This document shows positions 28,839 through 34,727 of a DNA stretch of 34,727 nucleotides, one piece after another. The notes under the pieces are model-generated. The model was given only the letters and a program-made list of their open reading frames with translations, was not told the DNA's origin and made no database searches. This stretch comes from DASQUK01 sp046723645 (GTDB lineage Bacteria; Actinomycetota; Acidimicrobiia; Acidimicrobiales; VFJN01). Each line of letters opens with the position of its first letter. The first letter of the stretch is position 1. The translations under genes and the position numbers were made by a program. Where the stretch lies: contig JBKOUY010000100.1 of NCBI GenBank assembly GCA_046723645.1, positions 1-34,727 on the forward strand. The letters are read 5' to 3'.

Positions 28839-29335
28839 CACAGCTCCTCTGCCGTCGTGGCGTCGGGCGGCACCTCGCCGTTGCCCTCGATGCCCGCCTC
28901 GCCCGCGGCAACGGGCGCCTCGTCGCGCGGCATCCGATCGTCGCGCGGCATCCGATCGTCGCGCGGGGTCCGATCCTCGCGCGGTCCGCGGTCGCGGTCG
29001 CCGCGGGGACCACGGTCGCCCCGGTCGCCCCTCTCGCCCCGGTCGCCCCGGTCGCCCCGGTCGCCCCGTGGCCCACGCTGCTGGGTGATGCGGGTGACGT
29101 AGGGCAGCAGGGCCATCTCCCGAGCGTTCTTGATCGCCCGGGCAACTTCCTTCTGCTGCTGGGCGTCGTTGCCCGTGACCCGTCGAGCGCGCACCTTCGA
29201 TCGGTCGGACATGAACCGGCGGAGGAGGTTCACGTCCTTCCAGTCGACGTACTCGACCCCATCGGTGGTGAGGATGCTGGTCTTCTTCTTGGCCCTGCGG
29301 GCGTTGTCCTTGTTCTTGGACCTGGACTTGGCCAT
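28838..29335 (-). CDS. rpsR: 30S ribosomal protein S18 with long collagen-like tail
   Basis: The S18 core is residues 1 to about 86 (DGVEYVDWKDVNLLRRFMSD then RSKVRARRVTGNDAQQQKEV and REMALLPYVTRI). S18 binds next to S6 on the 30S platform. Normal S18 is 75-95 residues; this one is 165. Residues 88-118 are Gly-Asp-Arg repeats (RGPRGDRGDRGDRGERGDRG), then TPRDDRMPRDDRMPRDE, then an acidic Ala/Gly/Glu end. The tail is in frame and kept GC-rich at third positions, with no frameshift needed. It overlaps ssb and rplI by one base each, so the whole tail is bounded by tight coupling. Confidence 0.95.
   Translation of the reverse strand: MAKSRSKNKDNARRAKKKTSILTTDGVEYVDWKDVNLLRRFMSDRSKVRARRVTGNDAQQQKEVARAIKNAREMALLPYVTRITQQRGPRGDRGDRGDRGERGDRGDRGPRGDRDRGPREDRTPRDDRMPRDDRMPRDEAPVAAGEAGIEGNGEVPPDATTAEEL
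28982..29074 (-). repeat. in-frame 9-bp tandem repeats (Gly-Asp-Arg) in rpsR
   Basis: On the plus strand the unit is CCGGTCGCC with small variations, repeated several times from about 29018 to 29070 and more loosely to 28982. Each unit adds a three-residue GDR or GPR step, so copy number could change by slippage without a frameshift. Confidence 0.8.
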
Positions 29336-29793
29336 CAGAATGGTTCCTCCGAGGGATCGAAGCCGGGGGCGGGCTCGTTGGACACGCCGCGGCCGCCCTG
29401 CCCGCCGCCGCTCCATCCGTCGCCGCCGCCCTCGCGGCGCTCGTTGCGCTTGATGTCGGCCGTGGCCCAGCGCAGGCTCGGGCCTACCTCGTCGGCCACG
29501 ATCTCGACGACCGAGCGGCGCTCGCCGTCCTGCGTCTCCCACGACCGCTGTTCCAGCCGGCCGGTGACGACCACCCGGGCGCCCTTCTCGAGGGACTCGC
29601 TCACGTTCTGGGCAAGGTCACGCCAGCAGGTGACGTTGAAGAACGAGGTGCTCTCTTCCCACTGCTGGTTGTCACGGTTCTGCCAGCGACGGTTGACGGC
29701 CACGCCGAAGGTGGTCACGGGGGCCCCGGCGGGGGTGAAGCGAAGTTCGGGGTCGCGGGTCAGGTTGCCCACGACGGTGACGTTTGACGACAT
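29335..29793 (-). CDS. ssb: single-stranded DNA-binding protein
   Basis: This 152-residue SSB has the OB-fold domain at residues 1-112 (SSNVTVVGNLTRDPELRFTP, TSFFNVTCWRDLAQNVSESL, GARVVVTGRLEQRSW). A Gly-rich linker (GGGDGWSGGGQGGRG) follows, and the acidic tip FDPSEEPF, which in other SSBs binds replication and repair partners. It protects single-stranded DNA at the fork. The ATG at 29793 has GAGGAGG upstream. The stop overlaps the rpsR ATG by one base. It lies 14 bp after rpsF. Confidence 0.97.
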   Translation of the reverse strand: MSSNVTVVGNLTRDPELRFTPAGAPVTTFGVAVNRRWQNRDNQQWEESTSFFNVTCWRDLAQNVSESLEKGARVVVTGRLEQRSWETQDGERRSVVEIVADEVGPSLRWATADIKRNERREGGGDGWSGGGQGGRGVSNEPAPGFDPSEEPF

Positions 29794-29807
29794 GACTGCT
29801 TGCCTCC

Positions 29808-30134
29808 TCAGCTTGCAGCCTGCTCGAGGAGGCCACGCCTGGCGGCCTCGGCGTCGGGCAGGCGCACGACCTTGTGGCGGACGGTCTCGTCCGCGAGTCG
29901 CAGCGCTCTCTCGAGCTGGTCGAGCTCGCTGCCGCCCACGAACTCGAAGACCACGTAGTAGCCCTCGACCTTGTGGTTGATCTCGTAAGCGAAGCGCCGC
30001 CGCCCCCAGCGGTCCTCACGCTTGATGGTGGCGCCTCGTTGGCCGAGCAGATCGGCGATCCGCCTGACGGTGGCGTCGATCACCTCGTCGTCGAGCTCGG
30101 CGTCGATGATGACCATGAGTTCGTAGGCTCGCAT
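29808..30134 (-). CDS. rpsF: 30S ribosomal protein S6
   Basis: This 108-residue protein has the S6 fold marks MRAYELMVIIDAELDD, DRWGRRRFAYEINHKVEGYY and the ERALRLADETVRHKVVRL helix and strand. S6 pairs with S18 on the 30S platform, and their genes flank ssb here. The ATG at 30134 has a strong AAGGGAGGTG site. The C-terminus is RRGLLEQAAS; it lacks the Glu-Glu end that RimK extends in E. coli. Confidence 0.97.
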   Translation of the reverse strand: MRAYELMVIIDAELDDEVIDATVRRIADLLGQRGATIKREDRWGRRRFAYEINHKVEGYYVVFEFVGGSELDQLERALRLADETVRHKVVRLPDAEAARRGLLEQAAS

Positions 30135-30211
30135 CGCGAGCGCTCACCTCCCTTCGGACCCGGCATGGCCGGGGCCCCGCGGCGCGGAGCAGGGTCGAGT
30201 TGGACCCGGAG

Positions 30212-30217
30212 ACTGTA
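30212..30217 (-). promoter_or_regulatory. possible -10 box TACAGT of the rpsF operon
   Basis: Read on the minus strand, TACAGT lies 77 bp before the rpsF ATG, leaving a leader with the strong ribosome site. No clear -35 box is seen. Confidence 0.35.
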
Positions 30218-30328
30218 GCGGCCGGCTGGGCACTTCCTCACATTCGGATCATGCCGACGGGGTGTGACACTTTCGGGCCCGGGCCCGCGGCCGAGCACGC
30301 CTGGTGTCCCGGAAGGCTGACCCGGACA

Positions 30329-30946
30329 CTAGGCCCGATCGGCGCAGGAACCGCCCACCGCCACGCTGCTGCCATCCACCACGCCCACGTCGGCGAGGGC
30401 GCCCTGGCGGACCTCCAGGGCGAAGCGATAGCTCCCGCCCGACGGGTAGGTCGGGCACCCCTCGACGTCGGGGCACGGGTCCATGTCCGCAGTCGACACG
30501 AGCCCGCCGTCGGCGTCGAACCACGCGATCGACAGGGGCGTCGGCGTGTTGCGCATGTAGAAGCTCGACGACGAGTCCGCGTCCCAGACGAACAGCATTC
30601 CGGCGTAGCCGCCGAGGTCGGTGACCTCCATGAGACCCCGTTGGCGCTGGTCGGCGGTCGCAGCGAGCAGCACGCACCACCCGGCCACCTCGCCGTCGGG
30701 GCCCGTGATGGCGATCGCCACCTCCCCGAACCCGAGGTCGCCGACGTCGAAGCTGTCGAGCGCAACTCGGTCAGCGGGCCCGGGAGGCGCATCGAGGCCC
30801 GCGCCCTGCGCGGCCGGGGCCCCACCCGACAGTGCGGCCAGGTCGGGTGACCGCGACTCCGCACCTGCGCCGTCCCCGTCGTCGCCACACCCCGCGAGGG
30901 CCGTGGCTGCCAGCACGACGACGACGAGCAGAGCGCGGTGGATCAT
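30329..30946 (-). CDS. DUF192-domain lipoprotein
   Basis: This 205-residue protein has a lipoprotein signal (HRALLVVVVLAATALAGC, Cys 20), a low-complexity Ala/Gly/Asp linker, and a C-terminal DUF192 domain. The domain is recognised by QRQRGLMEVTDLGGYAGMLF, FYMRNTPTPLSIAWFDADGG, and RFALEVRQGALADVGV. It should sit on the outer face of the membrane. The DUF192 function is unknown. The ATG at 30946 is chosen over an earlier in-frame ATG because it puts the signal peptide at the N-terminus. It lies between panB and rpsF, all on the minus strand. Confidence 0.88.
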   Translation of the reverse strand: MIHRALLVVVVLAATALAGCGDDGDGAGAESRSPDLAALSGGAPAAQGAGLDAPPGPADRVALDSFDVGDLGFGEVAIAITGPDGEVAGWCVLLAATADQRQRGLMEVTDLGGYAGMLFVWDADSSSSFYMRNTPTPLSIAWFDADGGLVSTADMDPCPDVEGCPTYPSGGSYRFALEVRQGALADVGVVDGSSVAVGGSCADRA

Positions 30947-30974
30947 GGGGAGGCATCCTGCCATTCGCCGGCCG

Positions 30975-31010
30975 CCGGCCCCCGGCCGCCGACCGCCGGC
31001 CGGGGGCCGG
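30975..31010 (-). terminator. 14-bp GC hairpin after panB
   Basis: CCGGCCCCCGGCCG (30975-30988) pairs perfectly with CGGCCGGGGGCCGG (30997-31010) around an 8-nt loop, starting 2 bp after the panB stop. It is all G and C, with no T-run. Confidence 0.7.
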
Positions 31011-31012
31011 AG

Positions 31013-31897
31013 CTACTCGGAGTGCCGGGCGCCGGATCCGTAGAGGCTGAGGGTCTCGGCCACGTCGGCCGAAAGGTGGTAGGTCTCGGCGTGCGCCGGG
31101 AACCGCCCGGCCCGGACGTCGGCGGCGTACGCCGAAAGCGCGTTCACCGCCGCCGCGCCCAGCTCGGCGTAGCGGCGCACGAAGCGCGGCCGGATGTTCT
31201 GCTCGATGCCCAGCAGGTCGTGATACACGAGCACCTGGCCGTCGCAGTCGCCGCCGGCCCCGATGCCGATCGTGGGAACGTCGACCGACGCCGTGACCAT
31301 GCGCGCCACCTCGTCGGGCACGGCCTCGAGCACGACCGCGAAGCAGCCGGCGGCCGCCAGAGCCTTGGCGTCTCGCACGAGCTCGAGCGCGGCGTCGTGC
31401 TGGCGGGCCTGGACCTTGAACCCGCCGACGGCATGCACCGATTGGGGCGTGAGCCCGAGGTGGCCCATGACGGGGATCTCCGCGTCGACGATCGCCTCGA
31501 TCATCGGCAGCCGCTTGCGGCCGCCCTCCAGCTTGACGGTCTGGGCGCCCGCCCGGATCAGCGTGGCGGCGTTGCGGACGGCGTCATCAGCGGTGGTGTG
31601 GTAGCTCATCCAGGGCATGTCGCCGACGAGCAGCGGGCGCGGGTTCTCGCTCGGGGACGAGGCCAGGCCGCGGGCCACCGCCCCGACGTGGTAAGCGATG
31701 TCGTCGACGGAGACCTGCAACGTGTCGTCGTAGCCCAGGACGACCATCGCCAGGGTGTCGCCGACCAGGATGAGGTCCACACCGGCGGCGTGGGCCTGGC
31801 GGGCACCCGGCGCGTCGTAGGCGGTGACCATGACCAGCGGATCGCTGCCACTCCGCACCTTCGAGGAGCGAATGGCGGGCACGGTCTGCGTGCGCAT
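31013..31897 (-). CDS. panB: ketopantoate hydroxymethyltransferase
   Basis: This 294-residue enzyme adds a hydroxymethyl group from 5,10-methylene-THF to 2-oxoisovalerate, the first step of pantothenate synthesis. Family blocks are MVTAYDAPGARQAHAAGVDL, ILVGDTLAMVVLGYDDTL, VGDMPWMSYH, TVKLEGGRKR, MGHLGLTPQSVHAVGGFKVQ and IGIGAGGDCDGQVLVYHDLL. Mg ligands Asp and Glu lie in VGDT, GDMP and KLEGG. The ATG at 31897 has GGAGGG about 10 nt upstream, a long spacing. It is divergent from the small CxxC protein and is followed by a strong hairpin. Confidence 0.96.
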   Translation of the reverse strand: MRTQTVPAIRSSKVRSGSDPLVMVTAYDAPGARQAHAAGVDLILVGDTLAMVVLGYDDTLQVSVDDIAYHVGAVARGLASSPSENPRPLLVGDMPWMSYHTTADDAVRNAATLIRAGAQTVKLEGGRKRLPMIEAIVDAEIPVMGHLGLTPQSVHAVGGFKVQARQHDAALELVRDAKALAAAGCFAVVLEAVPDEVARMVTASVDVPTIGIGAGGDCDGQVLVYHDLLGIEQNIRPRFVRRYAELGAAAVNALSAYAADVRAGRFPAHAETYHLSADVAETLSLYGSGARHSE

Positions 31898-31970
31898 GGG
31901 GACTGAACCCTCCTTCTCCGTCCAGCGCCTGGGTGGCTGCCGGCGGTGCTCTGGACCGTAGTTGGACCGC

Positions 31971-31976
31971 TAGCTT
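31971..31976 (+). promoter_or_regulatory. -10 box TAGCTT, leaderless-type
   Basis: TAGCTT ends 7 nt before the ATG at 31984, and there is no Shine-Dalgarno site. Confidence 0.4.
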
Positions 31977-31983
31977 CAACGCC

Positions 31984-32196
31984 ATGCCGGCCGAAGGACA
32001 TTCCGACGCCTCGAAGGTTCGCACCGGGACGTGCGATTCCTGCGGCGCCGCGGCCGACGATCTGGCCGCCGTGCACCGCGTCTACGTCACGCCGGCGGCC
32101 TGGGACACCGAAGAGAAGGTGGACGTGCTCGACGACGTCGAGCGCTGGTGCTTCCCCTGCCGGACCCAGTATCCCCATCAGCCGCTGGGCGGCTGA
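31984..32196 (+). CDS. small CxxC/CxxC protein, probable zinc ribbon
   Basis: This 70-residue protein has C-D-S-C near the N-terminus (GTCDSCGAAADDLAAVHRVY) and C-F-P-C near the C-terminus (VERWCFPCRTQYPHQPLGG). The two pairs could hold one zinc ion. No membrane helix or DNA-binding motif is seen. It is divergent from panB and converges on the class A PBP gene, with 15 bp between stops. I recall similar short proteins in actinobacteria, but no function is known to me. Confidence 0.75.
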   Translation: MPAEGHSDASKVRTGTCDSCGAAADDLAAVHRVYVTPAAWDTEEKVDVLDDVERWCFPCRTQYPHQPLGG

Positions 32197-32211
32197 GGCG
32201 TCCGCGCGGCG

Positions 32212-34727
32212 TCAGCCGGGGCCTGGGCCCTGGGGGAAGGTCGGAGGGGGCACGGTCGTCGGAACCGTGATCTCGATGGTGGTGGTCGTGTCGGGGACGG
32301 TGGTCGGTGTCGGCCGACCACCACCCCCGCCGCCACCACCACCACCGGGCCGCGGGATGGTGAAGGGCGGCAGCGTCATCTGCGGCGCGGTGGTCGTCGT
32401 CTCGTCGGCCGTGTACAGCTCACCCTCGTTGATGACCGTTCCGGCGGCGATCTGTTCCGGCGTCGGTTCGACGAACTGGTCGCTGGTGTTGGCGGTCGCC
32501 ACCTCCATGAACCGCCGCCAGATCTCGGCGGGGAGCGAGCCCCCGGTGACCGTCGAGAAGCCCTCGATGTTCTCCATCGGGATGCTGCCCTGCGGATAGC
32601 CCATCCAGACGACCGCCGTGAGCTTGGGGACGTAGCCGGCGAACCACGCATCCCAGTTGTGCTGGGCGGTTCCGGTCTTGCCGGCGGCCGGCTTGCCCAG
32701 GTTCGCCCGGTCGCCGGTGCCTCCGTCCTCCAGAGGGCCCTGGAGCGCGTGGGTGACGAGGTCGGCCTGCTCCGGCGACAGCACCTGGCGCTGGGTGACC
32801 TGGCGCTCCCAGGCCACCGTCGGCTTGCCGTCCTGGTCCACCCGCTCGACCCGCGTGACGATCTCGGGTGCCTTGTAGACGCCGCGGTTGGCGAACGTCG
32901 AGTACATCCCGGCCATCTCCAGGGGCGACGCTGGGGTCGTGCCGAGCACCATCGAGGCGTTGGGCGCGAGTTGCTCCCCGCCACCGATGCCGAGTTGCTC
33001 CGCGAGGTCGGCGACGCTCTGGGGACCGATCTCGAGCATCAGCTGTGCGAAGAAGGTGTTGGACGACTGCTTGGTCGCCTCCATGAGGTCGAGGACACCG
33101 GCGTCGCTCTCCGAGTAGTTGCTCACCTTCCACGGCTTGCCGACGGCGTCGAGCGCCTCGGGCGAGTCGAAGGTCATGGTCCCCTCGGCGTCGAAGCGTG
33201 AGTCCAACGAAAAGCCACGCCTGACGGCCTCCGCGAGCGCCAGCGGCTTGGCGATGGATCCGGTCTGCCGGCCTTCGGACCCCAGGCCACGAACGGCGTA
33301 GTTGTTGGCGTGCTGGGCGCCGTCATAGTGGTTGCGGCTACCGACCATGGCCCGTACCAGGCCCTGGTCGTCGACGGCCACGAGCGCCGCCTCGGGGTCG
33401 TTGGGGTTCACGAGCGTGCCGGCAACCGCCTGCCAGGCGGCCTTCTGCATGTCGTAGTTGAGCGAGGTGTAGACACGCAGGCCACCGCTGGTGATGTCCT
33501 GCTCGCTGAACCCGAGACGGACCAGCTCCTCCTTCACGTAGCCGGTGACGTAGTCGGTGCCGATGTAGCCCGGGTCCCTGGCGCCCCGCAGGGTGTCGGT
33601 CAGCTTGAGACTGCCGAAGCGCCGCACGTACGGCTCGGTCAGCGGCACCGCGTTGGCCGCCTCTGCCTGCTCCGCCGTGATGTAACCCTCGTCGTGCATC
33701 GCCTCCAGGGCCGTCTGGCGCCGGCGGGCGGCCTCCTCGGGGTGCTTGCTCGGCTCGGCCAGGTTGGGGGCCCGGATGAGGCCCGCCAGGAACGCGGCCT
33801 CGGCGACGCCGAACTTGGGATCGCGCACGTCGAGGCCGAAGTAGGCCTGGCTGGCGGCACCCACGCCGTACGCGCCCCGGCCGAAGTAGATCGTGTTGAG
33901 GTAGCCCTCGAGGATCTCCTGCTTGGACATCTCCCGCTCGAGCTTGACGCTGAGCACGGCCTCGTTGATCTTGCGGGTGATCGACTTCTCGCGGGTGAGG
34001 TCGAACGCGTTCTTCACGTATTGCTGGGTGATCGTGGACCCGCCCTGCTGCACGCCCTCACCTCGCAGGTCGCGGTACAGCGCCCGGGTGATGCCGACCG
34101 GATCGATGCCCTGGTGCTCGAAGAAGTCGCGGTCCTCGGTGGCGATCACCGCGTCGATGAGGACCGTCGGAATCTGTTCGTACGAGACGTTGATCCGGTC
34201 GCCGTCGTCGTCGCCCACCTTGGCGGCCATGCGGGCCATGGCGTTCTGCGCCGTGCACTTGCCCGCCTGCACATCGGCGGCGCAGATGTAGCTCGACTGC
34301 GTGAGGGCCTCCACCTGGGGCAGGTCGGTCTGCGCGAAGAGCACCCCGACGCCGACGGTCGCCGCCAACATCGCCAACCCCAGCAGGAAGAGGGGGCGCC
34401 GGAGCCGCCACACGAGGCTGCGCTTGTGGCGCTCATGGCGCCGCGCTCGTCGGTCCGTGCCCTGACCGTCGCCCGGTCCGCCGGATCGGCCGAGGCCCCC
34501 TGGGCCACCGGGGGCGCCCCCACCCCACGGCTCACCGGGGTCACCGGGTCCGGCTGGCCCTCCCGGGTCGTCCCAGCCTCCGTAGCCGCCCGGACCACCG
34601 GGCCCACTGCGGCCACCGCCGTTGCCCCGGCCGCCACCACCGGCCGGATCCGGGCGCCACCCCCAGGGGTCGGCCAGGCCGCCCGCCCCGCTGCGGGGAC
34701 CGCGCGAGCCGGGCCCGGGGCCGGCGC
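32212..34727 (-). CDS. class A penicillin-binding protein (PonA/PBP1-type), N-terminus beyond the window
   Basis: The frame is open to the window edge. From about 34725 to 34440 it codes a Gly/Pro-rich cytoplasmic tail and then a basic patch (RRARRHERHKRSLVWRLRRP) before the membrane helix; the start lies outside. Counting from the GTG at 34413, GT51 motifs are EDRDFFEHQGIDPVGITRAL (catalytic Glu 93), GGSTITQQYVKNAF and EILEGYLNTIYFGRGAYGVG. The transpeptidase has S386-I-A-K389, S450-S-N452 and K579-T-G581. The enzyme polymerises and cross-links peptidoglycan. The C-terminal tail is Thr/Pro-rich with ten glycines in a row (PRPGGGGGGGGGGRPTPTTV). It resembles actinobacterial PonA with extra low-complexity ends. 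Confidence 0.93.
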   Translation of the reverse strand, partial: AGPGPGSRGPRSGAGGLADPWGWRPDPAGGGGRGNGGGRSGPGGPGGYGGWDDPGGPAGPGDPGEPWGGGAPGGPGGLGRSGGPGDGQGTDRRARRHERHKRSLVWRLRRPLFLLGLAMLAATVGVGVLFAQTDLPQVEALTQSSYICAADVQAGKCTAQNAMARMAAKVGDDDGDRINVSYEQIPTVLIDAVIATEDRDFFEHQGIDPVGITRALYRDLRGEGVQQGGSTITQQYVKNAFDLTREKSITRKINEAVLSVKLEREMSKQEILEGYLNTIYFGRGAYGVGAASQAYFGLDVRDPKFGVAEAAFLAGLIRAPNLAEPSKHPEEAARRRQTALEAMHDEGYITAEQAEAANAVPLTEPYVRRFGSLKLTDTLRGARDPGYIGTDYVTGYVKEELVRLGFSEQDITSGGLRVYTSLNYDMQKAAWQAVAGTLVNPNDPEAALVAVDDQGLVRAMVGSRNHYDGAQHANNYAVRGLGSEGRQTGSIAKPLALAEAVRRGFSLDSRFDAEGTMTFDSPEALDAVGKPWKVSNYSESDAGVLDLMEATKQSSNTFFAQLMLEIGPQSVADLAEQLGIGGGEQLAPNASMVLGTTPASPLEMAGMYSTFANRGVYKAPEIVTRVERVDQDGKPTVAWERQVTQRQVLSPEQADLVTHALQGPLEDGGTGDRANLGKPAAGKTGTAQHNWDAWFAGYVPKLTAVVWMGYPQGSIPMENIEGFSTVTGGSLPAEIWRRFMEVATANTSDQFVEPTPEQIAAGTVINEGELYTADETTTTAPQMTLPPFTIPRPGGGGGGGGGGRPTPTTVPDTTTTIEITVPTTVPPPTFPQGPGPG

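Noticed and set aside
28982..29074. CRISPR-like short repeats
   Set aside because: The 9-bp units are in-frame, have no spacers and code for Gly-Asp-Arg steps of S18; they are a coding tandem repeat.

Overview
The window is GC-rich, densely coded DNA from the bacterial chromosome of an actinomycete, most likely of the Acidimicrobiia type. The evidence is the ~70% GC, a PASTA-domain Ser/Thr kinase, a mycobacterial-type bifunctional dCTP deaminase, a MurA with Asp in place of the fosfomycin-target Cys, the rpsF-ssb-rpsR-rplI-dnaB cluster, and many genes with a TANNNT box 6-9 nt before the start codon, which suggests leaderless transcripts. The taxon is an inference; no rRNA is present.

Layout. 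1-6275: the 3' end of a PASTA kinase gene, gpmA, a small membrane protein, a cyclic-nucleotide-binding protein, an EtfD/HdrD-like membrane Fe-S oxidoreductase, an uncertain ORF and dcd. 6377-12416: tRNA-Gly(CCC) followed by three tandem islets, each closed by a copy of the 3' part of the tRNA gene (6407-6448, 7469-7510, 9785-9827, and a decayed copy at 12384-12416). Cargo: an exported cupin; a sufB fragment, a GT39-like membrane glycosyltransferase and a frameshifted VOC gene; an exported vanadium-haloperoxidase-like protein, a conserved hypothetical protein and a 40-codon C-terminal scrap of a tyrosine integrase. 12444-18733: formamidase, an FG-GAP lipoprotein, an ICMT-like methyltransferase, an NTF2-like protein divergent from an XRE/MmyB regulator, two tiny ORFs, murA and a small membrane protein.

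18836-21310 is the zinc-protease/RimB - RimK - AstE-like triad. It is followed by a class B penicillin-binding protein and a quinone oxidoreductase whose promoter carries a SoxR-like palindrome in a 19-bp spacer. 24539-30134 (minus strand) is the ribosomal/replication operon rpsF-ssb-rpsR-rplI with dnaB next to it. DnaB is interrupted by two inteins, one inside the Walker A loop and one at the RESG/SIEQD junction. S18 carries a collagen-like RGD-rich tail. The window ends with a DUF192 lipoprotein, panB, a small CxxC protein and a class A PBP that runs off the edge.

The strongest leads are the integrase-less islet array at tRNA-Gly, the doubly intein-split DnaB (second intein ending Glu-Asn instead of His-Asn), the SoxR-type promoter and the extended S18. 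No CRISPR array, rRNA, complete IS element or complete phage was seen.
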